A DNA stretch of 64,000 nucleotides from Trissonchulus latispiculum (Eukaryota; Nematoda; Enoplea; Enoplida; Ironidae), in the NCBI GenBank assembly GCA_030248195.1, contig JASAND010026234.1, positions 1 through 64,000 on the forward strand, in the 5' to 3' direction. This document shows, one piece after another, positions 23,297 to 34,670 of this stretch. The notes beneath the pieces are model-generated. The model ran no database searches, was not told the DNA's origin, and saw nothing but the letters and a program-made list of their open reading frames with translations. Position 1 is the stretch's first letter. Each line of letters starts with the position of its first letter. A program made the translations under genes and the position numbers.

Positions 23297-23940
23297 TTAA
23301 TCTGAAAAAGCAGTGCATTAAAAAATGTTTTTACGTTTTTGAGACTTGACTTTTACTTTAGAGAAAACTTCGAATAGAGTTTACCACGTACGGTATATAC
23401 ACCGTAGTCGTCTGGGCTTATTCTAGTGGGGGAGGGGGGGGGGTGGGATCCGAGCTGTATCCAACGATAAAATGTTTTCGCGGCTACGCCTTATATTGCG
23501 CCAGCAATGAATTTTTAAACAGTTTGACTTAGTTCAGCTGGTTTTTGGTAGTTGACACTGATTCAGGATATCAACGACAACATCAAAGACAGCCAAAAAC
23601 CAGCTGAAATAAGGGAAATTGTTTAAAAATTCATACTCAGGTTGAACTTTATGGTTTATATCGTTGGATTTTACTCAGGTTGAACTTTATGATTATGCTA
23701 TGAGAACTCACTTTTGCTAGAATCGCCATGCCGAAGTTATATCAAGAGTACATAATATAAGAGTAAGAAACTGTTACACTAGCATGCACAAATCATGCTA
23801 GGTATGCTCGGTTCATTAACTCGGGACCCCCCCGTAACTTACGGGGGGTCCTTTTACTTACTATTCAAACGTTCTATCTTTTCTTTTTTAACAATTAAAC
23901 ACGTTATTTTAATTTATAATGTTACTTTATTTTTTTGTAG
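23297..23940. other. Intronic or intergenic spacer
   Basis: Contains a short inverted pair (AACCAGCTGAA / TTCAGCTGGTTTTTGG, 23,530-23,610), an isolated ATCAAGAGTACATAATA end word (23,740) and CCCCCGTAACTTACGGGGG, a strong short hairpin at 23,828-23,847. The pyrimidine tract before the next exon ends it. Confidence 0.4.
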
Positions 23941-24057
23941 CACAGAAACTGATAATAGTCTGGCCAATTTCATTGTCTCCGATGACTCTGAAGACCGCCC
24001 TTTTCGGAAAAAGAAACGCAGAAGCCGGCGTCCAGATGATAATGATGACCAACAAGG
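23941..24057 (+). CDS. Internal exon of an unidentified gene, copy 1
   Basis: A 117-bp exon sits between TTTTTTTGTAG and GTAAGC. In the only long frame it reads ETDNSLANFIVSDDSEDRPF, then a basic cluster RKKKRRSRRP and an acidic tail DDNDDQQ. An acidic segment followed by a bipartite-like basic cluster suggests a nuclear protein with a localisation signal in this exon. The exon length is a multiple of three and it starts and ends in the same phase as its duplicate, so both can be used in one mRNA. The upstream exons are not identifiable in this window and I do not recognise the protein. Confidence 0.65.
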
Positions 24058-25120
24058 GTAAGCTTATTCTTTGTCAACTGATAGCATTATTTTCTTTTAA
24101 ACTTTTAAGAATAGTATACTCATGACACTATGCATAAACTATTAGTACAGGAGACAAGTTCTTCTTTACATATTCTCTTCCTTCTTTTTCATTGCACAAG
24201 ATACAGGACTAGTTTCTCTGTTAACTCTTTTCCTGTTCCTCTTCCAGTTGACATCAATATTTTTGCAAAATCCTGTAAATTGCAAGTACAAATAATTTTG
24301 ATTACAGGACACTGTAACTTAACGATCTTAAGCTTATTGCTTGTCTTGAAACAATGCAAACCGGTTTTCCAATGGTAGACAACTTTAAACGGCAGACAAT
24401 CTAAAGATTCAAAAACCTAATTTGCATAAATCAATTGTTTTATACATTGTACGCAATAGAGAATACTAATCCCATAACCTCTTAATAGAAAAATACTGAA
24501 AAAGGGACTTTCTCACAAACGAAATAGTAAATCACAAAAACATGAACAGGGACTTTCTCCTAACTGAATCATTAAACCATAAAAGGTGAAAAACATTCAG
24601 TAGTATATACATCAGCAATCAAAAAACAGTGTCCTGTAAACAAAATTAACAGAACTTGAAAACTAGACGACCTTATCGCAAAAATATATCAAAATCAACA
24701 GAAGCAACAGGAAAAAAGGAACATACAAACTAGTCTGTTCTCTCCAAACTTACTTCACAGTTGTCTGTTTAGTCAAGCTGTTTTTCTGCTGCTCCTGTAC
24801 ACACTACAAACTTACTTCACGAAGACTATTCTACTCTACAAACTTACCTCACAGTTGCATATTTAGTCAAGCTATTTTCCTCTTGCCCCTTTTCCTGTTG
24901 CTCCTGTACACACTCCAGACTTACTTCACAGTTGCCTGTTTAATATAGCTATTTTGCTGTTACTCCTGCTCGTGTACACGCTCCAAACTTACTTCACAGT
25001 TTCCTGTTTACTCAAGCTTTTTTGGGCGTAAGTTTGACTTACTATTCAAACGTTCTATCTTTTCGTTTTTAACAATTAAACACGTTATTTTAATTTATAA
25101 TATTACTTTCTTTTTTGTAG
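24058..25120. repeat. Duplicated intron segment (unit offset 1,180 bp)
   Basis: The sequence from about 23,853 to 24,720 recurs at about 25,033 to 25,845, carrying the exon with it. The words CACAAAAACATGAACAGGGAC, AAAACATTCAGTAGTATATAC and GAAAACTAGACGACCTTATCGC are in both. The spacer between copies is made of the CTTACTTCACAGTTG repeats that fill the following intron. Confidence 0.75.
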
Positions 25121-25240
25121 CTCAGAAACTGATAATAGTCTGGCCAATTTCATTGTCTCCGATGACTCTGAAGACCGCCCTTTTCGGAAAAAGAAACGCA
25201 GAAACCGGCGTCCAGATGATGATGATGATGACCAGCAAGG
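25121..25240 (+). CDS. Internal exon of the same gene, copy 2
   Basis: This 120-bp exon lies between TTCTTTTTTGTAG and GTAAGC and is nearly identical to copy 1, with one extra GAT codon in the acidic tail and Asn for Ser in the basic cluster (RKKKRRNRRP). The phase is identical to copy 1, so inclusion of one or both keeps the frame. The splice sites of both are strong. Retention of an intact frame and splice sites suggests that both copies are, or were recently, functional. Confidence 0.65.
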
Positions 25241-25854
25241 GTAAGCTTATTCTTTCTTAACTAATAGCATTATTTTCTTTTAAACTTTTAAGTATTCTCT
25301 TCCTTCTTTTTCATTGTACAAAACACAGGACAAGTTTCTCTCTTAACTGTTTTCCTGTTCCTCTTCTATTTGACATCAATATTTATGCAAAATCCTGTAA
25401 ATTGCAAGTACAACTAATTTTGATTACAGGACACTGTAACTTAACAATCTTAACCTTATTGTTTGTCAAGAGACAATGCAAACCGGTTTTCCAATCGTAG
25501 ACAACTTTAAACGGCAGACAATCTAAAGATTCAAAAACCTAATTTGCATATATCAATTCTTTTATACCTTGTACACAATAGACAATACTAATCCCATAAC
25601 CTCTTAATGGAAAAATACTGGAAAAGGGACTTTCTCACAAACGAAATAGTAAATCACAAAAACATGAACAGGGACTTTCTCCTAACTGAATCATTAATCC
25701 ATAAAAGGTGAAAAACATTCAGTAGTATATACATCCGCAATCAAAAAACAGTGTCCTGTAAACAAAATTAACAGAACTTGAAAACTAGACGACCTTATCG
25801 CAAAAACATAACAGAATCAACAGAAGCAACAGGAAAAAACAAGCTATTTTCTTC

Positions 25855-28800
25855 TTGCCCCTTTTCCTGTTCCTCCTCTACACAGTCCAAACTTACTTCA
25901 CAGTTGTCCGTTTAATCAAACTCTTTTCGTGTTGCTCCTGTACACACTACAAACTTATTTCACAGCTGCCTCTTTAGTCAAGCTTTTTCCTGTTGCTCTC
26001 CTTTTTCCTATTGCTCCTGCACACATACACAAGAGAAGACCTTGACAAAAACTGACAACGTCAAGAAAAGAGAAGAAAACGCAGGACATCAGAAAACAGA
26101 GTCCTGTAAACAAAGTTAACAGAACTTGACAACTAGACGACTTTTCCGGTAAAAAAGATCAACACCACCAGGAGCAACAGGAAAACAGGAACACTATTCT
26201 ACACTACAAACTAACAGAGGAACACTATTCTACACTACAAACTTACTTCACAGTTGCCTCTTTAGTCAAGCTATTTTCTTCTTGCTTCTTTTCCTGTTCC
26301 TCCTATACACACTCCATACTTACTTCACAGTTGTCCGTTTAATCAAGCTGTTTTCGTGTTGCTCCTGTACACACTACAAACTTACTTCACAGTTGCCTCT
26401 TTAGTCAAACCTTTTCCTGTTGCTCTCCTTTTTCCTATTCCTCCTGCACACATACACAAGACAAGACCTTGACAAAAACTGACAACGTCAAGAAAAGAGA
26501 AGAAAACGCAGGACATCAGAAAACAGAGTCCTGTAAACAAAGTTAACAGAACTTGACAACTAGACGACTTTTCCGCTAAAAAAGATCAACACCACCAGGA
26601 GCAACAGGAAAACAGGAACACTATTCTACACTACAACCTAACAGAGGAACACTATTCTACACTACAAACTTACTTCACAGTTGCCTCTTTAGTCAAGCTA
26701 TTTTCTTCTTGCTTCTTTTCCTGTTCCTCCTATACACACTCCATACTTACTTCACAGTTGTCCGTTTAATCAAGCTGTTTTCGTGTTGCTCCTGTACACA
26801 CTACAAACTTACTTCACAGTTGCCTCTTTAGTCAAACCTTTTCCTGTTGCTCTCCTTTTTCCTATTCCTCCTGCACACATACACAAGACAAGACCTTGAC
26901 AAAAACTGACAACGTCAAGAAAAGAGAAGAAAACGCAGGACATCAGAAAACAGAGTCCTGTAAACAAAGTTAACAGAACTTGACAACTAGACGACTTTTC
27001 CGCTAAAAAAGATCAACACTACCAGGAGCAACAGGAAAACAGGAACACTATTCTACACTACAAACTAACAGAGGAACACTATTCTACACTACAAACTTAC
27101 TTCACAGTTGCCTCTTTAGTCAAGCTATTTTCTTCTTGCTTCTTTTCCTGTTCCTCCTATACACACTCCATACTTACTTCACAGTTGTCCGTTTAATCAA
27201 GCTGTTTTCGTGTTGCTCCTGTACACACTACAAACTTACTTCACAGTTGCCTCTTTAGTCAAACCTTTTCCTGTTGCTCTCCTTTTTCCTATTCCTCCTG
27301 CACACATACACAAGACAAGACCTTGACAAAAACTGACAACGTCAAGAAAAGAGAAGAAAACGCAGGACATCAGAAAACAGAGTCCTGTAAACAAAGTTAA
27401 CAGAACTTGACAACTAGACGACTTTTCCGCTAAAAAAGATCAACACCACCAGGAGCAACAGGAAAACAGGAACACTATTCTACACTACAAACTAACAGAG
27501 GAACACTATTCTACACTACAAACTTACTTCACAGTTGCCTCTTTAGTCAAGCTATTTTCTTCTTGCTTCTTTTCCTGTTCCTCCTCTACACAGTCCAAAC
27601 TTACTTCACAGTTGTCCATTTAATCAAGCTCTTTTCGTGTTGCTCCTGTACACACTACAAACTTACTTCACAGCTGCCTCTTTAGTCAAGCTTTTTCCTG
27701 TTGCTCTCCTTTTTCCTATTGCTCCTGCACACATACACAAGAGAAGACCTTGACAAAAACTGACAACGTCAAGAAAAGAGAAGAAAACGCAGGACATCAG
27801 AAAACAGAGTCCTGTAAACAAAGTTAACAGAACTTGACAACTAGACGACTTTTCCGGTAAAAAAGATCAACACCACCAAGAGCAACAGGAAAACAGGAAC
27901 ACTATTCTACACTACAAACTTACTTCACAGTTGCCTCTTTAGTCAAGATATTTTCTTCTTGCTTCTTTTCCTGTTCCTCCTATACACACTCCATACTTAC
28001 TTCACAGTTGTCCGTTTAATCAAGCTGGTTTCGTGTTGCTCCTGTACACACTACAAACTTACTTCACAGTTGCCTCTTTAGTCAAGCCTTTTCCTGTTGC
28101 TCTCCTTTTTCCTATTCCTCCTGCACACATACACAAGGCAAGACCTTGACAAAAACTGACAACGTCAAGAAAAGAGATGAAAACGCAGGACATCAGAAAA
28201 CAGAGTCCTGTAAACAAAGTTAACAGAACTTGACAACTAGACGACTTTTCCGGTAAAAAAGATCAACACCACCAGGAGCAACAGGAAAACAGGAACACTA
28301 TTCTACACTACAAATTAACAGAGGAACACTATCCTACACTACAAAGATACTTCACAGTTGCCTCTTTAGTCAAGCTGTTTTCTTCTTGCTTCTTTCCCTG
28401 TTCCTCCTCTACACACTCCATACTTACTTCACAGTTGCGTCTTTAATCAAGCCTATTCTACACGACAAACTTTTCTTCACAGTTACCTCTATCAGAAAGA
28501 CCAAACTTTGCATATTAGTTGTCAATGTTCTGTCAGAAGAAACTTTCATTTTCTCTTTTAAGCTGAATTAGACACAGAAATTTATTGAAATAAACAAATT
28601 AAAAATGCTTAGACTATTCTACACTACAAACATAATTCACAGTTCCCTTTTTAGTCAAGCTATTTTCTTCTTGCCCCTTTTCCTGTTCCTCCTCTACACA
28701 CTCCATACTTACTTCACAGTTGTCCGTTTAATCAGGCTCTTTTCGTGTTGCTCCTGTACACACTACAAACTTACTTCACAGCTGCCTCTTTAGTCAAGCC

Positions 28801-29995
28801 TTTTCCTGTTGCTCTCCTTTTTCCTATTGCTCCTGCACACATACACAAGAGAAGACCTTGACAAAAACTGACAACGTCAAGAAAAGAGAAGAAAACGCAG
28901 GACATCAGAAAACAGAGTCCTGTAAACAAAGTTAACAGAACTTGACAACTAGACGACTTTTCCGGTAAAAAAGATCAACACCACCAAGAGCAACAGGAAA
29001 ACAGGAACACTATTCTACCCTACAAACTTACTTCACAGTTGCCTCTTTAGTCAAGATATTTTCTTCTTGCTTCTTTTCCTGTTCCTCCTATACACACTCC
29101 ATACTTACTTCACAGTTGTCCGTTTAATCAAGCTGTTTTCGTGTTGCTCCTGTACACACTACAAACTTACTTCACAGTTGCCTCTTTAGTCAAGCCTTTT
29201 CCTGTTGCTCTCCTTTTTCCTATTCCTCCTGCACACATACACAAGAGAAGACCTTGACAAAAACTGACAACGTCAAGAAAAGAGAAGAAAACGCAGGACA
29301 TCAGAAAACAGAGTCCTGTAAACAAAGTTAACAGAACTTGACAACTAGACGACTTTTCCGGTAAAAAAGATCAACACCACCAGGAGCAACAGGAAAACAG
29401 GAACACTATTCTACACTACAAACTAACAGAGGAACACTATTCTACACTACAAACTTACTTCACAGTTGCCTCTTTAGTCAAGCTATTTTCTTCTTGCTTC
29501 TTTTCCTGTTCCTCCTATACACATTCCAAACTTACTTCACAGTTGTCCATTTAATCAAGCTCTTTTCGTGTTGCTCCTGTACACACTACAAACTTACTTC
29601 ACAGCTGCCTCTTTAGTCAAGCCTTTTCCTGTTGCTCTCCTTTTTCCTATTCCTCCTGCACACATACACAAGACAAGACCTTGACAAAAACTGACAACGT
29701 CAAGAAAAGAGAAGAAAACGCAGGACATCAGAAAACGGAGTCCTGTAAACAAAGTTAACAGAACTTGACAACTAGACGACTTTTCCGCTAAAAAAGATCA
29801 ACACCACCAGGAGCAACAGGAAAACAGGAACACTATTCTACACTACAAACTAACAGAGGAACACTATTCTACACTACAAACTTACTTCACAGTTGCCTCT
29901 TTAGTCAAGCTATTTTCTTCTTGCTTCTTTTCCTGTTCCTCCTATACACACTCCATCCTTACTTCACAGTTGCGTCTTTAATCAAGCCTATTCTA
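25855..29995. repeat. Intronic tandem array, 427-bp unit
   Basis: The word GACATCAGAAAACAG occurs at 26,085, 26,512, 26,939, 27,366, 27,793, 28,189, 28,901, 29,297 and 29,725. The spacings are 427, 427, 427, 427, 396, 712, 396 and 428. The 396-bp units lack a 31-bp duplication of GGAACACTATTCTACACTACA. Each unit has C/T-rich words (TTCCTGTTGCTCCTG) and, further on, their complement (CAGGAGCAACAGGAAAACAGGAAC), so the transcript can form strong local hairpins. The irregular unit near 28.4-28.6 kb includes unrelated sequence. Confidence 0.9.
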
Positions 29996-30189
29996 CACTG
30001 TTGTTTCCAAACTTAACTAGTCCTATATTAAGTCCTATATTTTCTCAATGGAAGGAACAGGAAAACAGGAACACACAAAGTAGAGTATTGTCTCCAAAAG
30101 TAGTCCTATATTTTCTCAGTTGTATATATTTTAATATCCAAACACACTAACATAAATATACATATATACATTTGTTTTTGTATTGTAGG

Positions 30190-30490
30190 AACTCCATGAT
30201 TACAGCTTAAGGAAACGAACGAACAGAAGACGGAACATCAATATTTACCAATTGTGCGAAAACTTTGAACTTTTTTCATATATGATTCGTCCTTATACTA
30301 TTTTTGTGTTAGTAAAAATTCCTGCATTCGATTTAATTTCTCAGCATTATAACTAAAATAGTAACGAAGTCTCTTTTTTCTATAATCTTGCTTTTCTTTT
30401 CATAGTTAACACGAAAGTTATTAGCATATCAGCATCGATTTAGCGTTGTCCAATTCTTACAGTTAAATAAAACCGGTTGGACTGGGAGGT
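30190..30490 (+). CDS. Candidate terminal exon and 3' UTR of the same gene
   Basis: A good acceptor (TTTGTTTTTGTATTGTAG) is followed by a segment which, joined in phase to either copy of the duplicated exon, adds GNSMITA and then a TAA stop. AATAAA occurs about 275 bp downstream (AGTTAAATAAAACC). This gives a plausible last exon with a poly(A) signal. The coding part is only about 20 bases, so the call rests on splice phase and position; another exon order is possible. Confidence 0.4.
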
Positions 30491-30740
30491 ATATTGAAGA
30501 AAAGATCCGTATAGTTTTGTGTTCACTGTGCGTTCCATTACTTCAATGATGACTGCTAAACCGCTTCAGCCGTTAAGTATCCCTGCGCAGGGGGGATATT
30601 GAAGTAAAGATGCCGTTAAGTATTCCTGCGCTGGGGCGATATTGAAGTAAAGATCGGTATAGTTTCGGTTTCTCTGCCTTCTATTATTTCAATGATGAGT
30701 GGTTTTAAATTTTTACAACTTATCTTTCTTTCTTCTTATT
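30481..30740. repeat. Short imperfect direct repeats
   Basis: GATATTGAAGTAAAGAT and GCCGTTAAGTATTCCTGCGC-type words occur two or three times. The ends TATATTGAAGAAAAGATC and CTTCAATGATGA suggest a small degenerate element. Confidence 0.35.
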
Positions 30741-30784
30741 TTTAAGTTAAGTTAAGGCCCTTGTTCTCTTTTCTCCTTGTTCTC

Positions 30785-30912
30785 CTTTCTCCTTGTTCTC
30801 CTCTGTCTAGTACTTTGTTCTCCTGTTGCACTAGAAAGGAGAGTCTCTCCTTTCAAATAGTGCAACGGGAGAACAAAGTACTAAAGAGAGGAGAACAAGG
30901 AGAGAGCAGAAC
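30785..30912. repeat. Strong hairpin (inverted repeat of about 55 bp per arm)
   Basis: CCTTGTTCTCCTC, TAGTACTTTGTTCTCC and TTGCACTA on the left match, in complement and order, TAGTGCAA, GGAGAACAAAGTACTA and GAGGAGAACAAGG on the right, around a small loop GAGTCTCTC. A transcript would fold into a long stem. It is either a fold-back element or a small-RNA precursor. Confidence 0.6.
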
Positions 30913-31559
30913 AAGGAGGCTTTCCTATGCAAAAGAAGAATATGCACTAAACATAGTCTCTCCTTTCCTGTGTAAGTGCAGAAGACAGTACTCTTTCTTT
31001 TCGGAACAGCACAGGAACACAAAGGTGACACACCAATTGCGCGCCTTTTCATCAATATGGACGCAACCCTCCTTTCAGTTCAACGCTATTGGCAGTTAGT
31101 GTGCGATTTATTTAAACCGTTGTAATGTACTTAATACTGACGGAGAAGTTAATGCCAATTTAGCAGCATCATTACAATAATAACTAGAACGTTTCAGTTA
31201 AGCATTAGGCTAGCATGGGATGCGTCTCAATAGATGGGTTGCACATCGATTCCAAAATCCGCCGGCAGACTATACCGACATTCTACTACTTTTTCGCCAA
31301 AGCAATGTTTTCTAATATTTAAACGACTATAGGAGTTTGATCACCACCTTTGGCAACATTAACAATAGGTGCAACTTATGACAAATCCTAGAGCCATTAT
31401 ACTAGTAATTTTTTAACTTCGAAAGAAGTAAGACGGCGAACCAGTAAGAATGGATTAGATTTTTGCGACCAACATAGACTATACTTTTGAGAAGCAAGAT
31501 TTAAGTAATTTGCGGTAGCGCATCTACTTGAACTGAATTACAATAATGTGATAGTTGTA

Positions 31560-31835
31560 TGATACTTAACACTATTGGGTCATCTCTCCAGCGCCAGCTA
31601 TTGCTGACATACGGAGTCGTATTAATATTAACAATATCAGTTGTAAAAACCGTAACTAGTCGTGGACAGAGTATACTTCCTTGCGGAACGCCGTAAGTAA
31701 GATCTCTCAGAATAGACTTGGATTGATTTGAACAAAGCAAGATATTCCGTACAGATAATTTTGGAACAACTGAAATAGTTTCCTGGTGTCGCATAGCTTT
31801 TAGTTTTAGACAGAGTGGCAACCGGATTCAGGTAC
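31560..31835 (-). pseudogene. Non-LTR retrotransposon reverse transcriptase fragment 2
   Basis: Nearly identical to the fragment at 14.2-14.45 kb, with LTYGVPQGSIL and LVTVFTTDIVNI. It reaches slightly further: after SNSWRW comes RDDPIV, at the position of the catalytic YADD box, with the aromatic residue lost. Its 5' edge joins the secreted-peptide 5' flank at the words GGATTCAGGTACTGCAG, replacing the peptide gene. Confidence 0.75.
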
Positions 31836-31837
31836 TG

Positions 31838-32050
31838 CAGACAAAACGAACTTTAAATATAATAAAATCCAAATGAAATGGCCTTAGACTGAAGAACGGT
31901 TGATAAAACAGCGCATTGTATGCATGGTAGGTCTCCTATTGGAGAATAGAAATTAGAAATGATTGATTCGCCAATTAGCAATACTTTCTTATTTGATTAG
32001 AAATTGGTATAGATGTTTGGTATAAATTAATTCATCGATTCTTGTTAGCA
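31838..32050 (-). promoter_or_regulatory. Orphan copy of the secreted-peptide 5' flank
   Basis: Starting at CTGCAGACAAAACGAACTT, this follows the flank of paralog 3 closely (AAATGAAATGGCCTTAGACT, GGTAGGTCTCCTATTGGAGA, CGCCAATTAGCAATACTTTC), but the TATA-like segment is deleted. The downstream gene has been replaced by a reverse-transcriptase fragment. Confidence 0.6.
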
Positions 32051-33056
32051 ATATGGACGCAAGCCTCTTTTCAGTTCAACGCTATTGACAGTTAGTGTAT
32101 GATTTATGGAAGCCATTGTAATACCGTACTTTGGCTGATGTGAGTAAAATGGCTAAGACAGGAAAACTGCAGATAAAACAGCTCCTTGTCTATTTGTAGC
32201 GAAAAATCTAAAGGTCCCATTTTAGGCTCTGTTCAGTAGGAATTGGAAATGTTGAATGGCTGTAACTTTTTATTCCTGGACGAAATCATCTCAAATTTCA
32301 ATGGATTGCGTACGGCCCTAGGAAGTATCAATGCGCACAAATTGAGCGAAATCCGTAAGGGTCGAATTTGGCCTTGTGTTCGAAAACTCAAATTAGTAGA
32401 GACTGATTTGTAAACCATTTGATTTGATTAGAAATTGTTGTTTAAATGCTCGCTTGTTATAAATTTATAATGTAGGATTTAGTATCAATTCGTTCTGGTT
32501 TGGTGTTATCAAAATGAAACCAAGCCAGGCCCAATACAACACTATTAAACAGCTGTTGTAATAACGGAGGACAACTTAGTCTTAACTGGTCTTATTACAA
32601 CCATGAGTGCGTGTGTGTGAGTGTGTATGTTTGTCATGCAGCGAATCATGCAGGGATTGGTGTCGGTTTAACAGCAGATGAACAACATTAGCAAATGAAT
32701 AACTATAAGGAGGGATATGATCAACTGAAACAAAGTATAATTAATGCAGCGTGACACCATGTTATTGCCTATAAACTCCAAGATATCAACTGCATAATCG
32801 AACTTATAATATTATTTCTTTATGTCTTTTTCCAAAATATAAGCCATACACCAAACTGAGGATTCTGGTGGAAATTTTACACCAAACTGAAATAAACCCA
32901 GTAAATTTAGTAGGAGGGTTAAACAAATTAGGTATAATCGTGTCTCTGATGAAAGATGTAAGCCATTGGTCGTTTTGGGAAATATTCAATTCAACGAGGA
33001 CATAGTCCAGCCACATTGTTGCAATGGAAACTAAACTGAAACTGGATTTGTAAAGA
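32051..33056. other. Spacer without recognisable gene
   Basis: AT-rich, with a short GTGTGTGTGAGTGTG run near 32.6 kb. Open frames here have no support. Confidence 0.45.
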
Positions 33057-33330
33057 CCAGGGGCCAATTGCGTAAAAATCTACTAGTTGCGGAATCCGCT
33101 ACAAGTGGATGCTGGTTTGCGGAGCCCGCATTGTTGGTGTTGCATAAACGTCAAGTGCGGAAACCGTAACTAGCAATTCTAGTGCGAGCACAGCGATCTA
33201 CTAATTCTTATAAGCTACTAGCACTCGCAGCAAGTTGAGCTGCATAAAATGTACTAGTTCTACGCTAGGAATCTACTAGTGCTAGTAAAATCGTCTAGAA
33301 AAATGTCACTAGACGATTGTTAGAAAACTT
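33057..33330. mobile_element. Fold-back element, family C (ACTAGT words), left part
   Basis: It starts CCAGGGGCCAATTGCGTAAAAA, like the ends of families A and B, then has repeated CTACTAGT, ACTAGTGCTAGT and TTGCGGA words. Its centre, AATCGTCTAGAAAAATG, resembles the centre of family A. No matching right end is seen, so it looks truncated. Confidence 0.5.
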
Positions 33331-33639
33331 TCAATAAGTACTCGATATTTCGAAATTTCTCGATGAAATTTTTAGAATACGTTGAGTTATCAATTTTCAA
33401 ACGATCCTGAAAAAAGATTATGCATAGATTATTGAATAAAACGAATTATCGGCCTATAATTATAGTACGAGACTATTAAAATCACAGGTAACTACGTGGT
33501 GCGCAATGCCAATGGAATAAAGCCCTAAGTCTGCTTAAAAAGATAGTAAACAACACCAGAATTTACTGTCAAATTCCACAAACTAACTAGACAAGACTCA
33601 AAATACAAAATCCAAACATAGCCTGAATATTTCCTATAG

Positions 33640-33805
33640 TCCTACGGAGGCACTTTTAGAATACCACAGAGGCACTCTGAGTACTACAGAGGCACCTGTA
33701 CTATAGAGGCACTTTTGTGTCCTACGCAGGCACTTTTGTGTCCTATGCAGGCACTTTATGCGCTATAAAGTCACCTGGTACTACGGAGGCACCTTTTTGT
33801 CCCTG
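33640..33805. repeat. Minisatellite of AGGCACTTTTGTGTCCTA-type units
   Basis: Seven or eight degenerate units of about 22-26 bp are built on GGAGGCAC and CAGAGGCAC. The wording resembles the CGGTACTTTTGAGTCCCA array at 43.5 kb. Confidence 0.6.
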
Positions 33806-33959
33806 AACAGTTGCACTTTAAACTGAAATTAATTTTATACATAGAGTACAAACGAAAGTGAAACTGTATGCATTGAACTTGGAGTCACGTGATATTTCTA
33901 ATCAATAGTCTTCTAGATAATGCAGGTCAAAGGTCAAATTTGCACTTGTGCACTTGTAC

Positions 33960-34162
33960 ATTTCAGGAATAGAATAAATGAGCTAAACCCTGCTGATCCA
34001 AATTATTATTTTAATGTAAATCAAAATGTTTTGCAGTTGTTGGACAATGTTCGAAAGTGGGGTAGAAGGAACCAGTATTTTGTCAAGTGGTTAGACTATC
34101 CAGATAAGTTCAGTAGTTGGATATCAGAAAATGAGGGATTTCTATGTGTTCCTCCCCAGTAA
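33960..34162 (+). pseudogene. C-terminal chromodomain of a Maverick/Polinton-like integrase
   Basis: The frame contains VLQLLDNVRKWGRRNQYFVK followed by WLDYPDKFSSWI, the chromodomain signature (consensus YLVKWKGYPDKFNSW) found at the end of integrases of Maverick/Polinton elements and chromoviruses. The upstream integrase core (HHCC and DDE) is missing. The frame overlaps the next ORF by about 30 bp. Placement directly before an LPSN-type protein suggests a Maverick-derived fragment. Confidence 0.6.
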
Positions 34163-34619
34163 CACGGAAGACTTCAAAACTAACTCTCTAAATGATTATC
34201 GGGTTAAGCTCCCTCATAGAATAAAATTGCAGGGTGAGTGGAAAGTTGCTCTCGTGGAAGTGATTTATCCTGTGACTTGGGGTAATCTTTCTGCAGCTAG
34301 CTCGGCTGTCGCCTTTAAGTTCCCTAACAAGACCTCAACGGTTAAACTCCTACCAAAAGGACACTACGAAACAGTGGACGGCCTATGTAATGCAATTAAT
34401 TGCTCTATGCTTAACAAGGAACACCCTGTCACAGGAGACAGAGCACCAATGAAGTTTCGATTCGATTTGCTTAGGCATAGGGTAATGTTTTCAATACAGA
34501 AGACCTTTCCCAACACCGTTAAAGTAAGCAAAAATCTCTGGATGATGTTAGACGATTACCCCGACCCAATGCAAAGGGATGGTGACCTTGTAGATGACAA
34601 AATAATTTTTGTTGCTTAG
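34131..34619 (+). CDS. LPSN-type protein of a Maverick-like fragment
   Basis: The product has 162 residues beginning MRDFYVFLPSN, then LNDYRVKLPHRIKLQGEWKV, ALVEVIYPVTWGNL and, further on, KLLPKGHYETVDGLC. I recognise this pattern (FYVTLPSN...LP..I.L.G.WEV.L.EI.YP..W) as a widespread uncharacterised family in invertebrate genomes that I associate with mobile or virus-like elements. I know no biochemical function. The frame is intact, but the expected length of such proteins is greater, and the right end stops just before a fold-back element, so it is probably C-terminally truncated. The adjacent chromodomain supports a Maverick origin; this link is inference. Confidence 0.55.
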   Translation: MRDFYVFLPSNTEDFKTNSLNDYRVKLPHRIKLQGEWKVALVEVIYPVTWGNLSAASSAVAFKFPNKTSTVKLLPKGHYETVDGLCNAINCSMLNKEHPVTGDRAPMKFRFDLLRHRVMFSIQKTFPNTVKVSKNLWMMLDDYPDPMQRDGDLVDDKIIFVA

Positions 34620-34670
34620 TCCGAACCTGATCTTAGGCTGGGTTTCTACTCTCTCTTTGTTTACTGCGAC

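Noticed and set aside
25855..29995. Regular repeats as a possible CRISPR array.
   Set aside because: The units are 427 bp, continuous and without unique spacers, in a eukaryotic intron.
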